This document shows positions 6,154 to 12,875 of a stretch of DNA of 16,796 nucleotides, one piece after another. How positions within the stretch are numbered: the first letter of the stretch is position 1; each line of letters starts with the position of its first letter. The notes under the pieces were generated by a model. It was not told the origin of the DNA and did no database searches. It worked only from the letters and a program-made list of their open reading frames with translations. This DNA comes from a bacterium. Its GTDB lineage: Bacteria > Planctomycetota > J058 > JAJDCP01. The stretch lies in contig JAUIEM010000214.1 of assembly GCA_030428695.1 (NCBI GenBank), positions 1-16,796 on the forward strand, in the 5' to 3' direction. A program made the position numbers and the translations under genes.

Positions 6154-7146
6154 CTACTCGCGGCCCCAGCCGCGTCCGTCGCAGGTCGGGCACACGAGCC
6201 GGCCCCCCGCGGCGCAGGTGGTACAGTCCTCGGACACCTCGCCCCGCCCCCGGCAGGCCTCGCAGTCGGCGACGGCGTCGCCCCGGCAGGTGCGGCAGCG
6301 GCGGATCGGCTTGCCGCGGCAGTCGCGGCAGCGGTCGGGGACGGTGCCGGCCCCGGAGCAGACCCCACAGGTCGCCTTGCCGTCGGCGTCGCAGCTGCGG
6401 CAGGGCACGCTGCCGCGCCGGTCGCAGGTGTTGCAGTCGACGTAGACCTCGCGCTTGGCGGGGACCAGCTGCCCGTTGAGGTAGACATAGGTGTCGCGCA
6501 GCTCGGTCACCGAGCCGCTGCCGCGGCAGGTCGAGCAGCGCCGGCGGCGGTCGCCCTTGCAGCGCTCGCAGCGGGCGCGCCCGGTCGCCCGGCAGGGCCG
6601 GCATTCCTTGGCGACCGTGCCGGTCGCCTCGCAGGTCACGCAGCGGGAGGTGCCGGGCGTCTCGAGGCAGGTCGGGCAGGCGACCTCGCCCTGCGCCTCA
6701 CAGGCGGCGCAGGAGTGCTCTTCATCACCGTCCCCCTCGCAGGTCGCGCACGGCACGTCCTGGGCGCCGCCGCAGTGCAGGCACCAGTCGTTGGGATGGG
6801 CGTGGCGGATCGCGGCGATGCGCGCGGAGCGCAGGGCGCGCAGGGCGTCGGCCGGCGGGTAGCCCTCCGCCTCGCACCAGGCGACCAGGGCCTCAAAGTC
6901 TTCGACCGTGACGCAGGCGTTGCGTTTCTCCTCGAAGATGTCGAGCAGCGAGGGCTCGACGATGACCTCTTCGATCTCGGTCAGCGGAATGTACAGCGTG
7001 CCGAAAGTGACCTGGAGGGCCAACGTGTCATCGTGCCGCTCGAGGACCCGGCCTTCGAGGGTGCGGCCGTCCTTGAGCACGACGGTGTCGGCAGAAGCGC
7101 AGCTGAGGATGCCCAGGAGGACCCAGGCAAGGGGCTGGACGCGCAT
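6154..7146 (-). CDS. Exported DnaJ-type cysteine-rich protein with 16 CxxC motifs
   Basis: This 330-residue protein has a short N-terminal export signal (hydrophobic 4-16). It could be cleaved by signal peptidase I after ASA, or be a lipoprotein at Cys16 (imperfect lipobox ILSC). Residues 20-64 form a small SH3/Sm-like beta domain (VVLKDGRTLEGRV), common in exported planctomycete proteins. Residues 122-322 hold sixteen CxxC motifs spaced mostly 11-13 residues apart, in two blocks of eight (122-207 and 238-322) split by a 30-residue insert. Several carry the GxG of DnaJ zinc fingers (CRGSGS, CSGAGT, CDGRGW). Each block therefore equals two DnaJ-type zinc domains. No J domain is present. Zinc or haem-free redox binding is inferred. 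ATG 7146 has GGAGG seven bases upstream and is the first gene of the operon. Confidence 0.85.
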   Translation of the reverse strand: MRVQPLAWVLLGILSCASADTVVLKDGRTLEGRVLERHDDTLALQVTFGTLYIPLTEIEEVIVEPSLLDIFEEKRNACVTVEDFEALVAWCEAEGYPPADALRALRSARIAAIRHAHPNDWCLHCGGAQDVPCATCEGDGDEEHSCAACEAQGEVACPTCLETPGTSRCVTCEATGTVAKECRPCRATGRARCERCKGDRRRRCSTCRGSGSVTELRDTYVYLNGQLVPAKREVYVDCNTCDRRGSVPCRSCDADGKATCGVCSGAGTVPDRCRDCRGKPIRRCRTCRGDAVADCEACRGRGEVSEDCTTCAAGGRLVCPTCDGRGWGRE

Positions 7147-7164
7147 GGTGGAACCTCCAGATGC

Positions 7165-7193
7165 ATCATACAGGCCCGCGGGAGCCCCGCAAA
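7165..7193 (-). promoter_or_regulatory. Candidate sigma70-type promoter of the 7146-4308 operon
   Basis: On the minus strand, TTTGCG (7193-7188) and TATGAT (7170-7165) are separated by 17 bp. The -10 element ends 18 bp before the ATG, giving a very short leader that begins close to the GGAGG at 7154-7158. The TATGAT is a strong match in this GC-rich setting, while the -35 is moderate. Confidence 0.5.
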
Positions 7194-7201
7194 GCCTCTG
7201 C

Positions 7202-7207
7202 TATTCT
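7202..7207 (+). promoter_or_regulatory. Candidate -10 box (TATTCT) for the kinase gene
   Basis: TATTCT stands out in the 160-bp divergent interval 7147-7306, about 100 bp before the kinase start. No recognisable -35 lies 16-18 bp upstream. The implied leader would contain GGGCGC/GCGCCC (7272-7287 region), a GC hairpin shortly before the ribosome binding site. Weak evidence. Confidence 0.28.
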
Positions 7208-7306
7208 GGTAACGAGACGGTCTCCCCGGGAGTTTCCTGCGCGACGCGTGGCGGACGCCGGGACCGGGGACGGGCGCCCGCGCGCCCGGCCTGAGGGAGG
7301 AACACC

Positions 7307-8407
7307 GTGGCGCGCTCCGAGCTGTGCGGGACCTGCGGGCAGCCCCTCGACGGGCAGCGCTGCGGGGAGTGCGACACGGTCGTCACCCGCGTCGACGACG
7401 GGGCCGACGAGAAGACGACGGTCCACTACCGCGAGAAGGTCGACGCCGCCCTGACCCCCGACGAGGTCGCCTTCGCCAACGCCGCGGGCTGCCGCCTGGT
7501 GCGGCGGCTCGGCTGGGGCGGCATGGGGACGGTCTACCAGGCGGTGCAGATCTCGATGGACCGGCCGATCGCCCTGAAGGTCCTCGACGCAGACCTCGCC
7601 CGCGACAAGGCCTACCTGCGGCGCTTCCTCGAGGAAGGACGCGCCGCCGCTCGCCTGAACCATCCGAACATCGTGCAGGTCTACGACGTCGGCGCGGTGA
7701 AGAGCCGGCCCTATCTGATGATGGAGTACGTCGACGGCCTCGACCTGATCGACCTGCTCGCCGCGAAGACCCTGACCGTCGCCAAGCTCCTCAAGATCGC
7801 CGCGGGCCTCGCCCGGGCCCTGGCCTACGCCCACGGCAAGGAGGTCGTCCACCGCGACCTCAAGCCCGCCAACGTGTTGGTGACCGACAGCTTCGACGTC
7901 AAGCTCGTCGACCTCGGCCTCGCCCGGCGCCGCGACCGCCACTCGGGCCTGACCCGCCCCGGCACGATGCTCGGCACCCCGGCCTACATGGCCCCGGAGC
8001 AGGCCCGGGACCCGCGCACCGCCGGACCGGCCGCCGACGTCTACGGCTTCGGGGCGACCCTGTACATGGCGGTCTACGGCAAGCCGCCCTTCCGCGGCCG
8101 GAACGCGGTCGAGCTGGTCCAGCGCGCCCTGCGCGAGCTGCCGAAGTTCCCGCGCTGGCCGGGCGTGCCCGAGCGGGTCGTGCGGCTGCTGCAGATCTGC
8201 CTGCGCAAGAGCCCCGCCGAGCGCTACCCGGACGGGGCCGCGCTGCTCGCCAACGTCGAGCGCATGCAGCGGCGCGAGCTGCCCCTGGACCCCTGCCATC
8301 GGAGCGAGGTCCCGCTGATGAGCTCCGAGGCGTGGCGGATCGGCATCGCGGCGGTCGCGATCCTCGCGCTGCTCGCCCTCGCGCTGGCGGTCGCGCGCTG
8401 CGTGTGA
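7307..8407 (+). CDS. Ser/Thr protein kinase (Hanks-type) with N-terminal zinc ribbon and C-terminal TM anchor
   Basis: This 366-residue kinase starts at GTG 7307 with GGGAGGA (7295-7301) upstream. A four-cysteine ribbon sits at 7-22 (CGTC and CGEC). The kinase domain spans about 62-325. It has a Gly-rich loop LGWGGMGTVY (68-77), catalytic Lys91 in ALKV, Glu110 of helix C, HRDLKPAN with Asp184 and Asn189, DLG (202-204) in place of DFG, an activation segment ending GTPAYMAPEQ, and Asp244 in AADVYGFG. All catalytic residues are present, so it should be active. Residues ~345-363 form a C-terminal transmembrane helix with only a few residues beyond it, so there is no extracytoplasmic sensor like the PASTA domains of PknB. 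Substrates are unknown. It is divergent from the cysteine-rich operon. Confidence 0.92.
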   Translation: MARSELCGTCGQPLDGQRCGECDTVVTRVDDGADEKTTVHYREKVDAALTPDEVAFANAAGCRLVRRLGWGGMGTVYQAVQISMDRPIALKVLDADLARDKAYLRRFLEEGRAAARLNHPNIVQVYDVGAVKSRPYLMMEYVDGLDLIDLLAAKTLTVAKLLKIAAGLARALAYAHGKEVVHRDLKPANVLVTDSFDVKLVDLGLARRRDRHSGLTRPGTMLGTPAYMAPEQARDPRTAGPAADVYGFGATLYMAVYGKPPFRGRNAVELVQRALRELPKFPRWPGVPERVVRLLQICLRKSPAERYPDGAALLANVERMQRRELPLDPCHRSEVPLMSSEAWRIGIAAVAILALLALALAVARCV

Positions 8408-8408
8408 G

Positions 8409-8424
8409 ACCGCGAAGAAGCGGT
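8409..8424. terminator. Short hairpin between convergent kinase and TerB-like genes
   Basis: ACCGC (8409-8413) pairs perfectly with GCGGT (8420-8424) around GAAGAA, starting two bases after the kinase TGA, in a 38-bp convergent gap. No T tract is present, so strength is doubtful, but position and symmetry suit a shared terminator. Confidence 0.35.
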
Positions 8425-8445
8425 GGCCAGATAGGAAACGCCGAG

Positions 8446-9000
8446 CTACTCCGCCGGAGGCCTCGGACCCGCGCCCGATGACGGCGGCGGCTCCGGCCGC
8501 GTCATCTTGCGCCAGCCCCCGCCTGCGCGGCGCTGCTCCCCGCGCTCGCGCAGCTCTTTGCTGATACGCAGGCGCTCCGTGTCCCGGCGGTTCAGCTCCT
8601 GGTCGAGCCTGACCAGCTTGCGGGTCTCGTCGTGGCGCTTCATGCGGCCGCGCACGATGGTCTTGATCCGCCGTCGGTCGACGCCCCAGCGCACGCCGAC
8701 CGTGCCGAGGAACATCAGCTCCGGGCCGACCCGGTCGAGGCGCGCCCGCTGCGTCAGCCAGTGGGCGAGGCGCTTGAAGATGCGGAGCTGCTCCGGCGGC
8801 TTCGTCGCGTAGGGCGCCCGGAGCGGCGTCTTCGTCAGCTTCTCCTTGAGCTGCAGGATCTCGACGTCGAACAGTCCCATGTCCTCGGCGAGCCGCACGA
8901 GCAGCATCCGGTGCATCGGTGACAGCTCGCCTTCGACGGCGGCCGCGGCGGCGACGAGCTGCAGCTCCTCGACCGTCAGCTTCGAGTAGAGATCGGCCAG
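8446..9000 (-). CDS. Hypothetical protein, weakly TerB-like N-terminus and basic coiled-coil C-terminus
   Basis: This is a 184-residue protein with no ATG/GTG/TTG at the expected N-terminus. The best start is CTG 9000, with GGGAGG (9013-9008) exactly seven bases upstream. A TTG at 9042 in the same frame lacks a ribosome binding site. Residues 1-45 (ELQLVAAAAAVEGELSPMHR, then LLVRLAEDMGL) resemble the helical pattern of TerB/DjlA-type tellurite-resistance domains, in which an acidic AxxDGxxSPxE motif precedes a helix; here it is VEGELSPMH. Residues 105-160 are strongly basic and coiled-coil-like (DETRKLVRLDQELNRRDTER). The tail is Pro/Gly-rich. Function is unknown. It follows the Lgt-like gene by 47 bp on the same strand and is probably cotranscribed with it. 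Confidence 0.68.
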   Translation of the reverse strand: MADLYSKLTVEELQLVAAAAAVEGELSPMHRMLLVRLAEDMGLFDVEILQLKEKLTKTPLRAPYATKPPEQLRIFKRLAHWLTQRARLDRVGPELMFLGTVGVRWGVDRRRIKTIVRGRMKRHDETRKLVRLDQELNRRDTERLRISKELRERGEQRRAGGGWRKMTRPEPPPSSGAGPRPPAE

Positions 9001-9047
9001 GCTTCCGCCTCCCTGCGTGCCGTCCCCGCAGTCTACCGACAACGCCG

Positions 9048-9869
9048 CTACGACGCGAGTTGACGCTCCCCGTCCTCGTCCCGGAAACCGACAACCCGCG
9101 TCCACACCGGCCGCAGCACGGTCAACACCAGCAACGCGAGCCCGATCCCGACGAGCTCGAGGTGCTGGCTGAGGCTCAGGCTGCCCTGCCAGCTCGGGCG
9201 CAGCAGCTCGCTCGCAAAGCGCGACACCGCGTACATCAGCACCCACAGCGGGAACAACAGCGGCAGCCAGGCGCGGCGCCGGGCGACCAGCAGCAGCACC
9301 ACGCCGATGCCGAGGGCGAGCAGCCCGTCGTACAGCTGCAGGGGATGCACCGGCACGCCGCAGACCGGCGCCTGCGAGCCCACGGGGAAGACGACCGCCC
9401 AGGGCAGGGCGCTCTCCGCTCCGGCGCAGCAGCCCATCGTCAAGCAGGCGAGCTTCTGCACGAAGATCACCCCCGGCAGGGTCAGGGCGATGGCCCCGTA
9501 GACCTTCCACGGCCGCAGGCCGACGAGGAAGGGGTAGGCGGTCAGGACCGGGAGGAAGGCGAGCAGCCAGCCCCAGAAGCCCCCGTCGAAGTAGTGCTGC
9601 GGGGAGAACAGGGCGAGGAAGGAGAACGGCCGGGCGCTGCGGAACAGGTCGAACAGCAGCTTGGCCAGGATGATGTTGCAGAACATGTAGAGGCCGCTGA
9701 GAACCCATGCGTGCCGCGTACGTATCCCCCGGCTTCCCAGAAGCCGCCGGGCTGCGACGAAAAACACCACCCAGCTCAGGAATTGGAGAACCGGATAGAG
9801 GGGGATCCCCCCGACGAAAGGGAACACGCGTGCGCGCCTCGGTGTTCGGCAGAAAGCGCAGTGTAGCAT
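9048..9869 (-). CDS. Lgt-family (prolipoprotein diacylglyceryl transferase-like) membrane protein, degenerate active site
   Basis: This is a 273-residue polytopic membrane protein. Its layout follows Lgt: VFPFVGGIPLYPVL near the N-terminus, a DGG (95-97) where Lgt has HGG, QKLACLTMGCCAG (138-150) where Lgt has GRxGNFxNxExxG, then LPWAVVFP, HPLQLYD (175-181) and SRFASELLR (216-224). The Lgt His103 is replaced by Asp and the Arg143 position by Lys, while HPxQLY and RFxxE are kept. It is therefore a paralogue probably not performing the canonical lipidation reaction, or using a variant mechanism. Start: ATG 9869 is preferred over ATG 9968, because the latter would place coding sequence over the promoter of the divergent regulator gene and add 33 non-membrane residues unlike Lgt. 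The ribosome binding site at 9869 is poor, so a GTG nearer VFPF is possible. Confidence 0.75.
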   Translation of the reverse strand: MLHCAFCRTPRRARVFPFVGGIPLYPVLQFLSWVVFFVAARRLLGSRGIRTRHAWVLSGLYMFCNIILAKLLFDLFRSARPFSFLALFSPQHYFDGGFWGWLLAFLPVLTAYPFLVGLRPWKVYGAIALTLPGVIFVQKLACLTMGCCAGAESALPWAVVFPVGSQAPVCGVPVHPLQLYDGLLALGIGVVLLLVARRRAWLPLLFPLWVLMYAVSRFASELLRPSWQGSLSLSQHLELVGIGLALLVLTVLRPVWTRVVGFRDEDGERQLAS

Positions 9870-9912
9870 TCCCCACCGGCGGACATCCAGGGCACCACGC
9901 CGCGCCGTCGAT

Positions 9913-9941
9913 TTGACATTCGTTCCCGAAACGTCTATCGT
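9913..9941 (+). promoter_or_regulatory. Sigma70-type promoter of the GAF-GGDEF-sigma54 regulator
   Basis: TTGACA (9913-9918) is followed after 17 bp by TATCGT (9936-9941). A perfect -35 and correct spacing in such GC-rich DNA make this the best promoter in the window. Transcription would start near 9948, about 32 bases before the ATG at 9980, with a GAGGGA ribosome binding site between. CCCGAAACG occurs at 9925-9933 and again at 9942-9950, flanking the -10, and is a possible operator. Confidence 0.68.
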
Positions 9942-9950
9942 CCCGAAACG
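9921..9950. repeat. Direct repeat CCCGAAACG overlapping the promoter (possible operator)
   Basis: Two copies of CCCGAAACG lie 17 bp apart (9925-9933 and 9942-9950), preceded by CGTT and CGT respectively. The first copy, CGTTCCCGAAACG, has short CGTT/AACG arms. They bracket the -10 box, where a bound repressor would block transcription. No binding protein is identified; autoregulation by the downstream gene's winged helix is conceivable. Confidence 0.4.
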
Positions 9951-9979
9951 CATGCGGTACTGAGTCACAAGAGGGAAGA

Positions 9980-12832
9980 ATGGGCGACGATTTCTTTGAG
10001 GGCCTGAACGAGGTCAAGGAACGGCTCCGCCCGGAGCTCTCGGTCAAGAAGACGGTCGCCGACTCGAAGTGGCGCGTCCTGTACGAGATCTCGACCCTGC
10101 TGAGCAGCTCCGCGCGCAACTACGCGGACATCATCGAGACCATCCTCGACGCGACGCTGTCGCTGACCAAGGCCGACCGCTGCTTCATGATGCTCTACAA
10201 CCACCGCGACAAGCTCGAGGTCAAGAGCGCGCGGAACATGAGCTTCGAGACCCTCGACGAGGACGACCGGCGCATCTCGAGCTCGGTGGTCGAGGCGGTC
10301 GTCGAGCGCGGCGAGCCGCTGTGCATCTCGAACATGGACGACGACAAGCGCTTCTCGGACATGTCCTCGATCATCCGCCTCAAGATCCTCAGCGTGATGT
10401 GCGTGCCCCTCAAGGTCAGCACCACCCTTCCCCGGGTCCAGGTGCAGGAGCTGCGGGCGCTGCCCCAGGCGCCGCCGCAGAAGATCATCGGCGTGATCTA
10501 CGTCGACAGCCAGTCGATCAGCCACCAGTACACCGAGACCGACCTCGAGTTCTTCCAGGCCCTCGCCAACAACCTGACCATCGCCCTGGTCAACGCCCGC
10601 CTCTACGAACAGGCGACGACCGACGACCTGACGGGCCTGTACTCCCGCCGCTACTTCGGGCAGCGGCTGAAAGAAGAGATCCGCCAGTCCCAGAAGACCC
10701 GCGTGCCGCTCGTGCTCGGCCTGCTCGACGTCGACCGCCTCAAGCGCATCAACCTCGTGCACGGCTACCACGCCGGCGACACCGTGCTCAAGCAGGTCGC
10801 CAAGCTGATGGCGCGGAACCTGCGGGGGATGGACATCTGCGCCCGCTACGGCGGGGACGAGTTCGCCCTGATCCTGCCCCAGACCGACGCGAGCGGGGCC
10901 GAAGAGGCCGCGCGCAAGATCGTGCACGCGATGCGCGACGCCGAGTGGGTGCACGGCCAGGAGCTGCTGACGATCAGCATGGGGATGGCGAGCCTGATCC
11001 CCGGCGACACCGAGGCCAAGCTGCTCAAGCGCGCCGACCAGGCGCTATACCAGGCGAAGGTGGAAGGGGCCGACCGCTACCGGCTGTGGAGCCCCGACCT
11101 CGCCGAGCGGGCCAAGCGCACCGACAAGCTGGCGGGCGTGTTCAGCGGTGACACGGCGACCGACTATCGCAACGTGCTGACCCTGATCGAGACGACCGAG
11201 CGCATCAACGCGATCCGCGACCTCGACGTGCTCTTGAGCCAGGTGCTCGACGCGATGATCGAGATCACCCGGGCCGAGCGCGGCATCCTCTTCATGCTCG
11301 CCGGCGAGTCGCTGACCGTGCGGGTCGCCCGCGACCGCTTCAAGAACAACATCGAGGCCGAGGACTACAGCCAGTCGGTCGTCGACCAGGTGATCGACAC
11401 CGGCAACCCGATCTGCGTGGAGGACACCGCCGGCGGCCACGACATGTCGCGCAGCATCGAGCAGCTCGAGATCCGCGCGGTGATGTGCGTGCCCCTCGCC
11501 CTCGGCGAGCAGATCCTCGGGGCCGTCTACGTCGACACCCGCGCCTCCCGCGACCGCTTCGACGAGTCGAGCCTGGCCTTCTTCGACGCCCTCGCCCAGC
11601 AGAGCGCCTTCGCGGTGACCAACGCGCGGCTGCTCAAGGAGCTGTCGGCGAAGGGCGAGGAGATCAAGAAGCTCAACATCCAGCTCGAACGCAAGCTCGA
11701 GCAGACCCAGGAAGAGGTGATCGACCTCAAGGGCGAGCTCGACCGCCAGCGCGCCGAGGTCCAGCTCAAATACAACTACGACAACATCGTCGGCCGCAGC
11801 TCGCGGATGCAGAAGATCTTCAAGCTGATCGACCGCATCACCCCGACCAACGTCCCGGTCTTCGTGCACGGCGAGTCGGGCACCGGCAAGGAGCTGGTCG
11901 CCAAGGCGATCCACTACAACGGCCCCCGCCAACGCAAGAAGCTGATCTCCGAGAACTGCGCGGCGGTCGCCGAGACCCTGCTCGAGAGCGAGCTCTTCGG
12001 CTACGTGCGCGGCGCCTTCACCGGCGCCGACCGCGACCGCAAGGGCGTGTTCGAGATGGCCGACGGGGGCACCTTGTTCCTCGACGAGGTCGGGGAGATG
12101 AGCCTCGCGATGCAGAAGAAGCTCCTGCGCGTGCTGCAGGAGGGCGAGGTGCGCCGGGTCGGCGGCAAGGAGACCATCCCGGTCGACGTGCGCATCATCT
12201 CGGCGAGCAACAAGAACCTGATGGAGCTGATCGAGAAGGGCGAGTTCCGCCAGGACCTGTTCTACCGGCTCAACGTCGTCCAGGTGAACCTGCCGCCGCT
12301 GCGCGACCGCAAGGAGGACATCCCGCTGCTGGTCGACCACTTCCTCGGCGAGGGGCTCGAGGCCCAGGAGCCGAAGATGCGCCTGACCGCGGACGCGATC
12401 GAGGCGCTGATGCGCTACAACTGGCCGGGCAACATCCGCGAGCTGAAGAACGTCGTCGACCGCGCGAAGATCATGGCGGATGGGAACGTGATCACCCGTG
12501 ACGCCCTGATGTTCGACGGGCACATCAGCCCGAGCAGCGAGCCGCTCTCCCCGCTGGGCAACGTCCCCGCCCTGATGCCGAGCAGCCCGCACCGCCTGAC
12601 CGACCAGCTGCCCTTCGACCTCAACGACCGCCAGAAGCGGCTGATCGAGTACCTCAAGGACGCGGGGAGCATCCGCAACCGCGAGTACTACGAGCAGATG
12701 AACGTCAGCAAATCGACCGGCTGGCGCGACCTTACCGAGCTGATCAAGCGCGAGATCGTCGTCTGCCACGGCAAGGGCAAGGGCTCGATCTACACGCTGC
12801 ACGAGGACTTCCTCAAGAAACTCGGCGCCTGA
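9980..12832 (+). CDS. GAF-GGDEF-GAF-sigma54 AAA+-winged helix hybrid regulator
   Basis: This 950-residue soluble protein is a fusion of signalling modules. GAF1 (about 30-208, with a ~20-residue Pro/Gln-rich insert at 148-168) is followed by a GGDEF diguanylate cyclase (213-371). The cyclase has DDLTGLYSRR, an intact YGGDEF at 290-295 and an inhibitory RxxD site (RGMD 282-285) five residues before it. GAF2 (396-552) leads by a coiled coil (553-597) into a sigma54-activator AAA+ domain (602-835). There Walker A is GESGTGKE (631-638), the sigma54-contact loop GAFTGA (678-683), Walker B GGTLFLDE (696-703), and an arginine-finger region FRQDLFYRLN (756-765). The C-terminus (873-948) is a winged helix (NREYYEQMNVSKSTGWRDL), not the usual Fis-type helix. 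All key catalytic residues are kept. Start ATG 9980 has GAGGGA upstream. A promoter lies at 9913-9941 and a terminator at 12842-12875. Confidence 0.93.
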   Translation: MGDDFFEGLNEVKERLRPELSVKKTVADSKWRVLYEISTLLSSSARNYADIIETILDATLSLTKADRCFMMLYNHRDKLEVKSARNMSFETLDEDDRRISSSVVEAVVERGEPLCISNMDDDKRFSDMSSIIRLKILSVMCVPLKVSTTLPRVQVQELRALPQAPPQKIIGVIYVDSQSISHQYTETDLEFFQALANNLTIALVNARLYEQATTDDLTGLYSRRYFGQRLKEEIRQSQKTRVPLVLGLLDVDRLKRINLVHGYHAGDTVLKQVAKLMARNLRGMDICARYGGDEFALILPQTDASGAEEAARKIVHAMRDAEWVHGQELLTISMGMASLIPGDTEAKLLKRADQALYQAKVEGADRYRLWSPDLAERAKRTDKLAGVFSGDTATDYRNVLTLIETTERINAIRDLDVLLSQVLDAMIEITRAERGILFMLAGESLTVRVARDRFKNNIEAEDYSQSVVDQVIDTGNPICVEDTAGGHDMSRSIEQLEIRAVMCVPLALGEQILGAVYVDTRASRDRFDESSLAFFDALAQQSAFAVTNARLLKELSAKGEEIKKLNIQLERKLEQTQEEVIDLKGELDRQRAEVQLKYNYDNIVGRSSRMQKIFKLIDRITPTNVPVFVHGESGTGKELVAKAIHYNGPRQRKKLISENCAAVAETLLESELFGYVRGAFTGADRDRKGVFEMADGGTLFLDEVGEMSLAMQKKLLRVLQEGEVRRVGGKETIPVDVRIISASNKNLMELIEKGEFRQDLFYRLNVVQVNLPPLRDRKEDIPLLVDHFLGEGLEAQEPKMRLTADAIEALMRYNWPGNIRELKNVVDRAKIMADGNVITRDALMFDGHISPSSEPLSPLGNVPALMPSSPHRLTDQLPFDLNDRQKRLIEYLKDAGSIRNREYYEQMNVSKSTGWRDLTELIKREIVVCHGKGKGSIYTLHEDFLKKLGA

Positions 12833-12841
12833 TCTCGAGCT

Positions 12842-12875
12842 CCGCGCCCCTGGCGCACCGTGGCGCGGTCGTTTT
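12842..12875 (+). terminator. Intrinsic terminator after the regulator gene
   Basis: CCGCGCC (12842-12848) pairs perfectly with GGCGCGG (12862-12868) across a 13-base loop and is followed by TCGTTTT. It begins nine bases after the TGA. The T tract runs directly into the -35 box of the next gene's promoter. Confidence 0.55.

Noticed and set aside
6154..7146. Annotation of the cysteine-rich gene as dnaJ
   Set aside because: No J domain (no HPD motif) and an export signal is present. Only the CxxCxGxG motif type is shared with DnaJ.
5341..7212. Long plus-strand open frame opposite the methyltransferase and cysteine-rich genes
   Set aside because: The translation is Ala/Gly/Val/Leu-rich with no motif, while the minus strand shows conserved methyltransferase and CxxC signatures and good ribosome binding sites.
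9870..9968. N-terminal extension of the Lgt-like protein to ATG 9968
   Set aside because: It overlaps the TTGACA-17-TATCGT promoter and leaves only 11 bp to the divergent gene. The added residues are unlike Lgt.
11045..12802. Long minus-strand open frame opposite the AAA+ domain
   Set aside because: It lies opposite the GAF2 and sigma54 activator domains, whose motifs are perfect. It is a shadow of codon bias.
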